From positions 1,116,001 through 1,180,000 of the forward strand of contig NZ_CP017774.1 in assembly GCF_001857965.1 (NCBI RefSeq): 64,000 nt of DNA. The letters are read 5' to 3'. This stretch comes from Flavobacterium commune. Its GTDB lineage: Bacteria > Bacteroidota > Bacteroidia > Flavobacteriales > Flavobacteriaceae. The position numbers and the translations under genes were made by a program. Positions 1 through 7,679 of the stretch are shown one piece after another. The notes beneath the pieces were generated by a model. That model was not told where the DNA came from, searched no databases, and worked only from the letters and a program-made list of their open reading frames with translations. How positions within the stretch are numbered: the stretch's first letter is position 1; the number at the start of each line of letters is the position of its first letter.

Positions 1-873
1 TTTTACTAAACTCACCAAATCAGATTCCTCTATGGTAATAAACAAATCACCTTTTTTCAATACAATATCATCATAAACTTCTCTAAGAACTTCATACTCC
101 AATCCTGAATCGACACAAAAACGTTTAAAACCGTTTAAAATTCGTCTTGGATAAGGATAAACAGAACTTTCGGGATAAATTAAAATTAGTTTATTGTATC
201 TTGAAATTTTTGCTAAACCTTGTTTCAAAGCACCATAAATATCATTTTCATAATCCTGACAAACTTCGATTACTGAGTCTTCTATACCTTTGTTATTGTC
301 TAAAATAACTAATTTCTCTTTCGGAATTTTATTGATTGCCTGTAGCACCCCTTCACCCGAACTAAAATGAGTTAAATCATCTGATTTAAAATGAGGCATA
401 ATTACATAATAATCATAACCCCCAAGGTATTTATCAATAAGATTTAAAAACAGCGTCTGATCACAATGATAAATATGTAAATCGGTTTGAGAGTTCCCTC
501 CAATACTGTTAATAAAAGAGTTATAAATTCTCATTTTATAGGAACTCAATTTATTAATCAGGAAAAGCACATTTACTTTTGCAATTAATTTGGTACGGGT
601 AACATAATAGCCTTTTCCCCTAATAGGAGTAATAATCTTTCTTTTTTTTAAAATATTATAGGCTTTTTCAACTGTATCTCTGGAAAGATAAAATTCCTCA
701 CTCAGCATATTGATAGAAGGTAACTTTTGATCCATCTGCAATTTGCCTGTAGAAATATTATTAATTATCGAATCTACAATTTGTTTGTATTTTGGGATTC
801 TCGAATTTTCACTTAAACTTATTGTAAAGGAAACTCCTTCATCAACCATTTCTTTTGTCAAAAACTTTTCCAT
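1..873 (-). CDS. GntR-family regulator with sugar-sensor domain (partial)
   Basis: The minus-strand frame is open from an ATG at 873 to base 1, so 291 codons are seen and the C-terminus lies outside the window. Residues about 18-85 form a GntR-type winged helix: a start like IPKYKQIVDSI, the turn LPSINMLSEEF, the recognition stretch LSRDTVEKAYNIL and the wing GKGYYV. The remainder (from about residue 95, VNVLFLINKLSSYK) resembles a periplasmic-binding-protein / LacI-like ligand domain, an architecture common in Bacteroidota regulators of sugar use. It points away from the pectin cluster, and the 311-bp gap between them could hold its operator. Likely role (inferred): a repressor or activator sensing a sugar derived from the neighbouring glycan enzymes. 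The ligand cannot be told from the sequence. Confidence 0.8.
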   Translation of the reverse strand, partial: MEKFLTKEMVDEGVSFTISLSENSRIPKYKQIVDSIINNISTGKLQMDQKLPSINMLSEEFYLSRDTVEKAYNILKKRKIITPIRGKGYYVTRTKLIAKVNVLFLINKLSSYKMRIYNSFINSIGGNSQTDLHIYHCDQTLFLNLIDKYLGGYDYYVIMPHFKSDDLTHFSSGEGVLQAINKIPKEKLVILDNNKGIEDSVIEVCQDYENDIYGALKQGLAKISRYNKLILIYPESSVYPYPRRILNGFKRFCVDSGLEYEVLREVYDDIVLKKGDLFITIEESDLVSLVK

Positions 874-1073
874 TTTACTTCTAAATTATATTTCTATTTC
901 TTTACAACACCTAAAAATCCTTTGCATTATTCTTTGCTAAAAAAAAGCAATAATCCCAAATAAAAACTTGTAATCGATTACCAAATATAAAAAATTATTT
1001 CACTATAAAAATAAAAAGACTCAAAATAAAACAAAAAACACTAAATTATGAAAGAAAACATATCATATATGCA

Positions 1074-1116
1074 AAAACCCGACTGATTTAGTACAAACTA
1101 ATCAATCGGGTTTTAG
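1074..1116 (-). terminator. Rho-independent terminator after the esterase-GH43 gene
   Basis: An imperfect inverted repeat with arms around ACCCGACTGATTTAGT and ACTAATCAATCGGGT is followed, in minus-strand orientation, by a T-run. It lies about 70 bp beyond the stop codon at 1185. The rest of the 874-1184 gap is very AT-rich, and I see no gene or clear promoter in it. Confidence 0.7.
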
Positions 1117-1184
1117 TATAAGATTAAAGTAAAAACTCCTTATAACAATCACTTTTAAGGAACTTCATCTCGTAAAAATTCTTT

Positions 1185-2987
1185 CTATTCTTTCATCAAC
1201 TGCTCAAGCATTGATTTTGGTACTTCGAAAACACTTCCATGACGAATTCCTGATGGAAAAACCATCTTATCCGAAACATCTTCCCAGCCATTATCGGTTT
1301 GTTTCAGAGCACCATATTTATGATCTCGGTATTTATCAAAATACACCAACCATTTCCCTTCAATTTTAATAGCTGTTGGCCCTTCTGCCCAATAATTCCC
1401 CGTAATTGGAGCACTTGCTTTTGAATACGGCCCTGTTAATTTATCGCTATAAGCTACTTTTAGGTTTTTCTGAGCAGGAACTTTTGTTTCGTCTTTCAAA
1501 AACATTATATAGCCTTTACCATCTTTTAAAATCGAAGAATCAATCACATTAAAACCTGGCTCATACAGCAATTTTGTTGGACTATAAGTTTTAAAATCCT
1601 TTGTGGTTGTATAATAAATTCGGTGATTGTAACCGCTATCTTCAGTAGATTGTGTCTCAGGAAATTTCCCCACGATGGTACTTGCCCAATAAATCATGTA
1701 CTCTTTATTCACCTCATCATAAGTAATTTCGGGAGCCCAGGTGTTACGAGTTCCGTTTTCATGAGCCATGACAGGCAAGAATTCCTGTTTTGACCAATGA
1801 ATCAAATCTTTAGAAGAAGCATATCCAATTCCTTTATCGGTCCAGCTTACCGTCCAAACCATGTGATACAAACCATCGCCACCTTTAATAATACAAGGAT
1901 CTCTCATTAACTTGTCTTTTCCAACTTCGGGAGTTAAAAACGAAGCATCTTTTTTTAAAGATAGCCATTTGTAACCATCCTCGCTATAAGCCAAATGCAA
2001 ACCATCTTCTCCATTTCCTTTGAAATATGAAAAAAGATAAACCGATTTTTCAGCAATTATTTTATTGGCTACCAACCAATGTTCTAAAGAAGCAGACCAA
2101 TCAGTATGTGTGCCTTTTGTTCCCAATCCAAAACCGTGACCTCCGTTTTGGTACAGGTGCATTTCGGCAGCTACTTTGTTTTTCTTTAAAACCATGTAGT
2201 AATTAATACTATTTTCTACAGGAACAGCATGATCATCAGTAGCATGAACTAAAAATGTTGGCGGCGTTTTTTCATCAACTGCATTTTCATTCGAATATTT
2301 AGCAATCAAATCAGCCGAAGCTGTTTTTCCCAAAAGACTTTCCTTCGAACCATTATGAGTAATTCCATTTTCCATTGAAATTACCGGATAAATCAACATT
2401 GAAAAATCAGGTCTGGCACTAATTTCTCCTTTCGAGTCATATACTTTATCTAAATAATGCGTGGATGCTGTTGAAGCCAAATGCCCTCCGGCAGAAAATC
2501 CCATAACTCCGATTTTTGTTTCATCCAAATTCCATTTTGCAGGATTTCTTCGCAATGTTCTGATAGCTTCCTGAACATCCTGCAATGGGCCAACAGTTTT
2601 GTCTTTCATGATTTCATCCGATGGCAAACGGTATTTCAAAACAAAAGCCGAAACGCCAATAGAATTAAACCATTTTGCCACATTGATTCCTTCTTTATCT
2701 ATAGACAAAACCGAATATCCACCACCGGGACAAATAATAACCGCTGGGTTTTTACCCGATTTATTTTCGACCAAAAAAGGCATTAAAGTAGGCTCTACTA
2801 CTTTTCTGATTCCTGTTCGATTGCCCTGAGTATCTAATCGGGCTTCTTCTTTATAAGTTTCATTTTTAATAACTCCGGGAATTTTATCCCACAAGGGAAA
2901 TGCTGCACTTTCCTGTGAAAATCCATTAATGGACAATCCTAAAAAAAGTACCAATCCAAATAGTGTTTTGTTCATTTTATTCATCAT
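1185..2987 (-). CDS. Secreted esterase (alpha/beta hydrolase) fused to a GH43-like domain
   Basis: Two-domain secreted enzyme of about 600 residues. I chose the ATG at 2987 because it places a normal signal peptide (basic start, then LFGLVLFLGLSINGFSQ) at the N-terminus. An in-frame ATG at 3029, 11 bp after the upstream stop, would add 14 residues. Numbering from that longer form, residues 75-325 are an alpha/beta hydrolase of the acetyl-xylan-esterase-like type: oxyanion PGGGY at 101, nucleophile Ser179 in GFSAGG, Asp265/266 in TDDH and His298 in GGHGFG. Residues 330-614 are a five-bladed propeller of GH43 type, with RDP at 376, WAPE at 431 and a later WAEGPTA. It is last in a three-gene minus-strand run after PL9 and GH105. 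Inferred role: removing acetyl groups and a side-chain pentose from pectic oligosaccharides. The exact substrate is not determinable. Confidence 0.85.
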   Translation of the reverse strand: MMNKMNKTLFGLVLFLGLSINGFSQESAAFPLWDKIPGVIKNETYKEEARLDTQGNRTGIRKVVEPTLMPFLVENKSGKNPAVIICPGGGYSVLSIDKEGINVAKWFNSIGVSAFVLKYRLPSDEIMKDKTVGPLQDVQEAIRTLRRNPAKWNLDETKIGVMGFSAGGHLASTASTHYLDKVYDSKGEISARPDFSMLIYPVISMENGITHNGSKESLLGKTASADLIAKYSNENAVDEKTPPTFLVHATDDHAVPVENSINYYMVLKKNKVAAEMHLYQNGGHGFGLGTKGTHTDWSASLEHWLVANKIIAEKSVYLFSYFKGNGEDGLHLAYSEDGYKWLSLKKDASFLTPEVGKDKLMRDPCIIKGGDGLYHMVWTVSWTDKGIGYASSKDLIHWSKQEFLPVMAHENGTRNTWAPEITYDEVNKEYMIYWASTIVGKFPETQSTEDSGYNHRIYYTTTKDFKTYSPTKLLYEPGFNVIDSSILKDGKGYIMFLKDETKVPAQKNLKVAYSDKLTGPYSKASAPITGNYWAEGPTAIKIEGKWLVYFDKYRDHKYGALKQTDNGWEDVSDKMVFPSGIRHGSVFEVPKSMLEQLMKE

Positions 2988-3040
2988 TTTTTTAAATTCT
3001 ATTACTACAATACGCGGTTCATTATTCATTTTACTGCTTT

Positions 3041-4375
3041 TTATTTTTGTTCAAAACAACCTAAATCAGGGGCTTTCCCTTTAAATGGAAAACCAATAGT
3101 AACTCCGGCATCAATTAAATCACTCGATGGAGCTAATTTTAAAAAATCAATATCGGGCAAACTCCCATCGGCCTGTCTTGGTGCCATCAATAATTTTTCG
3201 TCCAAACTTAAAAAATCAGCAGCTGAAATCGTAATTTGAGATAAATCAAAATAATTATTTTTCAAAATACAACGTGACTTATCAATATTAGTCAATTCTT
3301 CTGAAATTGCCCTAAAACCTAAATTATTAACCATTTCGTGATTCCATCCCGGCCCATCAGTACCAAAATCTGTTGGATTCAAAGCTACACAATTGAGCAT
3401 ATTGTAATTCCTTTTATTCAGATACGCCGTATTGTTTTGCCAATAATTGCCTTCTAAATGATGATTCGCATAAAATCCGCTTTGTTTATTTTTTACGGCT
3501 AAACAAAATCGGATTGTATTTTTAGGTATCGGAGCATAGTTTTCTATGAGATCATTATAAGGTCTCTTTCCTGCTCCATAGCCTCCAATTTTAAAACCGT
3601 TTCCATCAGCACGCCCAATAAAACCGGTAGAATAGCCATTATAAAAAGCCCAGCAATTTTCAATTATTACCGGCTCAGCATTACTAATCAAATCAAAACC
3701 ATCATCACTATTAAACCAAGCCCGGCAACCTCTAAAAACATTATTTATGCTTCCTTTTTCAAGATGACATCCAAAACCATCGGTATTTCCACCTTTTCCG
3801 CCTTCGGAAACCGAGTCCCAATTATTATAAGCATCGCAATTTAAAACTAAATTATTAGAACCACTAAGCATGTAAACTCCAATAGCCATATTGTCGTGCA
3901 TACTTAATTGTTCCAGCTTATTGTTGCTTCCACGAACTTCAAAACATTCGGATTGTGTGTGTTTTTTAAGTGTTACCTGAACGCCTACTACTTCAATTCC
4001 TTTTATATGAATATTATTCCCATCGACTAAAAAAGCAATAATACGCTTTCCAGCAGGTTTAATATTTTTATAATCAAAAACAGGTTTTTCATTTTGATAG
4101 GCTAAATACGAAATTCCGTCTTTATCTAATTTGGTAACAAAAGCCCAAATACTTTTTTGTTGTGCAATATGGTCTTCCCGCATGGTATAAACTCCGCCTC
4201 TTATAAAAACGGTATCACCTGAACTGGCTAATTCCTGCGCTCTTTTGATTGTTTCAACCGGAGTTTTAATTGCTCCGTCATTAGTATCATTTCCTGAAGG
4301 AGCGACGTAGAATTCTTTTGCTAAACAAAAGAAACTATTCAAAAAAACTACTGCAATTAGAATCTTAAATTTCAT
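3041..4375 (-). CDS. Pectate lyase, polysaccharide lyase family 9
   Basis: Secreted right-handed beta-helix protein of 444 residues with a signal peptide ending near residue 19. It opens with the family-typical EFYVAPSGNDTNDG and DTVFIRGGVYT. The calcium-site aspartates known from Pel9A-type enzymes appear as NTDGFG (Asp199) and SDDGFDL (Asp224, Asp225, Asp228). The catalytic lysine of the family corresponds to Lys262 in GNGFKIGG. PL9 enzymes cleave polygalacturonate, or in some members rhamnogalacturonan, by beta-elimination and leave unsaturated uronic acids. Those products suit the GH105 gene just upstream. It lies between GH105 (separated by a strong hairpin) and the esterase-GH43 gene (53 bp away using the chosen start of that gene). 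The key residues look intact. Confidence in the family is good; the choice between homogalacturonan and rhamnogalacturonan is open. Confidence 0.85.
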   Translation of the reverse strand: MKFKILIAVVFLNSFFCLAKEFYVAPSGNDTNDGAIKTPVETIKRAQELASSGDTVFIRGGVYTMREDHIAQQKSIWAFVTKLDKDGISYLAYQNEKPVFDYKNIKPAGKRIIAFLVDGNNIHIKGIEVVGVQVTLKKHTQSECFEVRGSNNKLEQLSMHDNMAIGVYMLSGSNNLVLNCDAYNNWDSVSEGGKGGNTDGFGCHLEKGSINNVFRGCRAWFNSDDGFDLISNAEPVIIENCWAFYNGYSTGFIGRADGNGFKIGGYGAGKRPYNDLIENYAPIPKNTIRFCLAVKNKQSGFYANHHLEGNYWQNNTAYLNKRNYNMLNCVALNPTDFGTDGPGWNHEMVNNLGFRAISEELTNIDKSRCILKNNYFDLSQITISAADFLSLDEKLLMAPRQADGSLPDIDFLKLAPSSDLIDAGVTIGFPFKGKAPDLGCFEQK

Positions 4376-4418
4376 TAAAAATCAATTAAATTAGGCGTTT
4401 TAGCAATTAATATCCATT

Positions 4419-4448
4419 AAAAAGGGAAGTTAATTAACTTCCCTTTTT
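4419..4448 (-). terminator. Strong palindromic terminator between GH105 and PL9
   Basis: A perfect palindrome with arms AAAAAGGGAAGTTAA and its complement, flanked by A- and T-runs, lies between the GH105 stop (4492) and the PL9 start (4375). It can act on either strand. It would end GH105 transcripts or set lower expression of the two downstream genes. Confidence 0.8.
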
Positions 4449-4491
4449 TTATTACAAACTATTTCAAACTTATTTAAAATAGGATTTTATA

Positions 4492-5616
4492 TTACTTCAT
4501 TTTATAAATTTCAGAACCCGCTAACAGGAAGCAACCTAATCCATAATCTTCAAAATCAGGAATTTTATCATAGCTTAATGGCATACCATCTTTTGGTTCT
4601 TTTCCTGTAGATTGTAAATATCCTAAGAATCCATTTTTATGTAAACTTTCGGTTGTTAATGCTTTCCAGGCTTTTTCAACTACAGGTAAATAGGTTTTCT
4701 TATCTAAAATTCCATTGTTAATTCCGTACGCAATTCCGTAAACAAACAACGCCGTTCCCGAAGCTTCTTTTTCTCCATAATTATTTGGATCATGCAAACT
4801 TGCATTCCAGAAACCATCGGCTCTTTGAATAGGCACTAAGGCTTTAGCCATCGCTTTTAAATCTTTTACATATTGCTCTCTGTGTGGTGCATCCTCTGGA
4901 ATAATTGTCAATACTTTTGCTAATGCGCCAATTACCCACCCGTTTCCACGACTCCAGTAACAATCTTCTCCATTTGGTTCTTTGTAAGGAGGATCAAAAT
5001 CGGCATCACGCCACCATAATCCGTCTTTTGGGTTATACAATCCGTTGTCTCCATGATTATTTCTGGAATACATGTACATTTCATACATTTTCTCATAATA
5101 ACGATTGTCTTTTTCCAAAACACCCATTTTTGCAAAAACCGGCATCCCCATTTGGATAGCATCAATCCAGGACCAATCGTCATTTTGAGGTGTATTCAAC
5201 AACATATTGATATTTGCCTTGGTATTTTTCAACTTCTTAGCATCCGGTTCTAAATTGTACAAATCAATATAAGTTTGAGCAGCACAATAATTATCGGCAT
5301 TACGAGTGGTGTTACCTCCGTTAAATCCCCATTTGTGTGATTCGGCCCAATCGTAAGCATATTTATAATATACCTCTTTAGGATAGATTTCGTGCAAAGC
5401 CATTAATCCTTCATAATAAACCCCACGAGTCCAAATATTACTTGGACGCTCTTTATTTGTAATGATGGTTTTACCTGTATCAGGCCATTTGTCCATAAAA
5501 TATTTATTAGCCAATTCCATCTGTGCCAAAACTGCTTTTTTATCTAAAGTTTGCTGAGCAACCGAAGCCGAATTGTATAACAAAAAGGATGTAAAGATGA
5601 AAACCAATTTCTTCAT
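4492..5616 (-). CDS. GH105 unsaturated rhamnogalacturonyl hydrolase
   Basis: 374 residues, the usual length for the family, with a signal peptide ending near SVAQ (residue 21), so probably periplasmic. GH105 enzymes hydrate and remove the 4,5-unsaturated uronic acid left at the non-reducing end of pectic fragments by lyases. Seen: an alpha/alpha-barrel type pattern with WTRGVYYEGLMAL near residue 62, the WSWID motif whose Asp152 matches the catalytic aspartate of YteR-type enzymes, and CYWSRGNGW near 219. It starts a minus-strand run followed by PL9 and the esterase-GH43 gene. It shares a 200-bp divergent region with GH28, and that region carries a TCCTG box. GH88 is related, but the length and RGNGW context fit GH105. 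Confidence 0.88.
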   Translation of the reverse strand: MKKLVFIFTSFLLYNSASVAQQTLDKKAVLAQMELANKYFMDKWPDTGKTIITNKERPSNIWTRGVYYEGLMALHEIYPKEVYYKYAYDWAESHKWGFNGGNTTRNADNYCAAQTYIDLYNLEPDAKKLKNTKANINMLLNTPQNDDWSWIDAIQMGMPVFAKMGVLEKDNRYYEKMYEMYMYSRNNHGDNGLYNPKDGLWWRDADFDPPYKEPNGEDCYWSRGNGWVIGALAKVLTIIPEDAPHREQYVKDLKAMAKALVPIQRADGFWNASLHDPNNYGEKEASGTALFVYGIAYGINNGILDKKTYLPVVEKAWKALTTESLHKNGFLGYLQSTGKEPKDGMPLSYDKIPDFEDYGLGCFLLAGSEIYKMK

Positions 5617-5712
5617 TTGTCTTTTGTTTTTTTTGAATTAATAATGAATTTTAGAGCTTAATAATTTTAATATAAAAATTAATCTGGTAAAAATAGTTTA
5701 GAAATCCCTATT

Positions 5713-5732
5713 TCCTGTCCTGTAGCATCCTG
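5713..5732 (-). promoter_or_regulatory. Candidate regulator box, TCCTG direct repeats (GH105/GH28)
   Basis: Three TCCTG units occur at 5713, 5718 and 5728; the last two are spaced exactly 10 bp apart. The box is about 97 bp upstream of the GH105 start (minus) and about 85 bp upstream of the GH28 start (plus). A similar pair lies at the same distance and orientation upstream of GH106. The function is inferred from position and repetition only. Confidence 0.45.
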
Positions 5733-5816
5733 CTAAATTAAAATTAATAATTAGTTTTGCTATGAAATTTTACTTCTTTAAAGAAGAATCACACTAATTT
5801 TAAGAAAATCCCCTCC

Positions 5817-7397
5817 ATGAAATTACAAACAACAATATTCCTGACATTATTAGCAGCAATAGTATTTGCTTGTAGCACTAAAAAACAACTCGACAATCCA
5901 ACTGCAACCATAAACATTCCAACAGAAAACGAAGTGGGTGTCAAAATGCTTTCGGCAGAAATTGCGCCTGTAAAAGCTCCTTTTAAAACCATACAATTTA
6001 CAAAACCAACTTTCCCATCAGAAAAAGTTACACTAACACTTTCTACAACTGAAATAAATACTGCTACAATTCAAAAAGCAATTGATCAATTAAGTATTAA
6101 AGGCGGAGGAACAATTGTTGTCCCAAATGGAAAATGGCTCACCGGAAGAATTCAACTGAAAGACAATATTAATTTTCATTTAGACAATGAAGCTCAGTTA
6201 GTTTTTAGTGGCGAAATAAAAGATTTCCTTCCTGTAGTTTTTACCCGAATTGAAGGAATTGAAGTCATGTCACTCGGCGCTTGTATTTATGCCAATGGAG
6301 CCACAAATATTGCCGTAACTGGAAAAGGAAAATTAACAGGCCCTCAAAAAGGTTCTATTCGCAACCGAATTTTAACAAAAGATGTAATCGACAATGTTAT
6401 TAATCCTAATACTCCTGTAGCCGAACGTATTATTGACGGAAAGAAACAAGACTGGATTTTTCCACCAATGTTTATTTCGCCTATCAATTGTAAAAAGGTT
6501 TATATCGAAGGTGTTTCTCTGGAAAATTCTGCTTTTTGGAATATTGTTCCTGTTTACTGTGACAATGTAATTATTCGTGGTGTAACCGTAAATTCAGTAA
6601 ATACTCCTCGTGGTGATGGAATTGACATTGAATCCAGCAAAAATGTATTAATCGAATATTGTAATCTAAGCACTGGCGACGACTGTTTTACCATGAAAGC
6701 AGGTCGCGGTGAAGATGGTATTAGAGTAAATAAATCCACCGAAAATGTAGTGGTGCGTTATTGTCTTGCCTTGCAAGGACATGGCGGAATTACCTGCGGA
6801 AGTGAAACAGCGGGAATGATTAGAAATCTATATGTTCACGATTGTGTATTTAAAAATTCGGGAGTTGGTATTTTATTCAAAACCCGAAGATCACGTGGTG
6901 GTGGTGGTGAAAACCTAACTTACGAACGCATTCGAATGAATCTTGACCTAACAGCCATCAAATGGGATATGTTAGGCGCTTCAGGCAGTGTTGGTGATCT
7001 CGCCGATCGTTTACCGGCAAGAGCAATTAATAAACTTACTCCAAAATACCGTAATATCGTTATTAAAGATATTATTGTCGAAAACTGCTCCACTTTTATA
7101 AAGGTTTTTGGCATTCCTGAATCGCCAGTAACCAATTTGACTATTAAAAATGCTAAAGTAAATTGTCAAGAATTATTTAATGCTCACGACCTTCGAGATG
7201 CCACTTTTAAGAACCTATCAATTACAACAAAAGATTCAACATTGTTTTTATTAGATTCTAGAAATATTGTTTTTAACCAAATTGATTTTAAAACACCTAA
7301 AGCAGCAAAACTCGATATCAAAGGAGAACTTTCTGATTCGATTATTGTTCGTTCTAGCTCAAATACGCAGAATACAAAATGGTTTAAAAAAAATTAA
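5817..7397 (+). CDS. GH28 polygalacturonase lipoprotein
   Basis: 526 residues; the N-terminus ends in a lipobox-like IVFACS with the lipid cysteine at residue 19, so it is probably an envelope lipoprotein. The body is a beta-helix of the GH28 type. The invariant acids are seen as DGID (Asp267) and GDDC (Asp288, Asp289), with GHGG (His322) after them. Beyond these there is FKTRRSRGG where the family usually has a basic substrate-binding stretch. GH28 enzymes hydrolyse alpha-1,4-galacturonan; long Bacteroidota members are often exo-acting or specific for rhamnogalacturonan. Residues 20-90 precede the helix and have no recognised domain. It is transcribed away from GH105 and converges on GH106 across a shared hairpin. 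The family is secure; the mode of action is not. Confidence 0.88.
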   Translation: MKLQTTIFLTLLAAIVFACSTKKQLDNPTATINIPTENEVGVKMLSAEIAPVKAPFKTIQFTKPTFPSEKVTLTLSTTEINTATIQKAIDQLSIKGGGTIVVPNGKWLTGRIQLKDNINFHLDNEAQLVFSGEIKDFLPVVFTRIEGIEVMSLGACIYANGATNIAVTGKGKLTGPQKGSIRNRILTKDVIDNVINPNTPVAERIIDGKKQDWIFPPMFISPINCKKVYIEGVSLENSAFWNIVPVYCDNVIIRGVTVNSVNTPRGDGIDIESSKNVLIEYCNLSTGDDCFTMKAGRGEDGIRVNKSTENVVVRYCLALQGHGGITCGSETAGMIRNLYVHDCVFKNSGVGILFKTRRSRGGGGENLTYERIRMNLDLTAIKWDMLGASGSVGDLADRLPARAINKLTPKYRNIVIKDIIVENCSTFIKVFGIPESPVTNLTIKNAKVNCQELFNAHDLRDATFKNLSITTKDSTLFLLDSRNIVFNQIDFKTPKAAKLDIKGELSDSIIVRSSSNTQNTKWFKKN

Positions 7398-7430
7398 TAT
7401 TACTGTCCGCTTAGCAGACTAAATAATAAA

Positions 7431-7560
7431 ACAGGCCACAGACCTGTCTGCCGACAGGCAGGTGACACTGATTGAACAGATAAAAACGGATTTTCATAGC
7501 TCTTTGTAAATCACAATCTGCGATAATCCGTTAAAATCAGTTTTATCTGTGTGCCATTTC
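7431..7560. repeat. Intergenic inverted repeat with nested palindrome
   Basis: The gap after GH28 holds an imperfect inverted repeat. The left arm has GGCCACAGA and ACAGATAAAAACGGATT; the right arm has AATCCGTTAAAA and TTATCTGTGTGCC. Inside the left arm, 7443-7462 is itself a near-palindrome (CCTGTCTGCCGACAGGCAGG). The GC-richer core stands out from the surroundings and looks like a mobile or dispersed palindromic element. A related sequence lies at 44588-44634. Confidence 0.6.
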
Positions 7561-7608
7561 AATAATTGGTACAAGAAACAGATATTCATTAAAATTATCT
7601 TAAAAATA

Positions 7609-7656
7609 AAAACTTCCTAAATACTCTATAAACCGGAGCACTTAGGAAGTTTTTTT
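7609..7656. terminator. Bidirectional terminator between convergent GH28 and GH106
   Basis: Arms AAAACTTCCTAA and TTAGGAAGTTTT are separated by a 25-bp loop, with a T-run on both strands. It lies between two convergent genes and can end both transcripts. Confidence 0.8.
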
Positions 7657-7679
7657 AGTACTAAGAATTAAAGTAAAAT

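Noticed and set aside
743..940. Plus-strand 65-codon frame near the left edge
   Set aside because: It lies mostly on the opposite strand of the GntR-type gene, which has clear domain motifs; the frame has no recognisable features.
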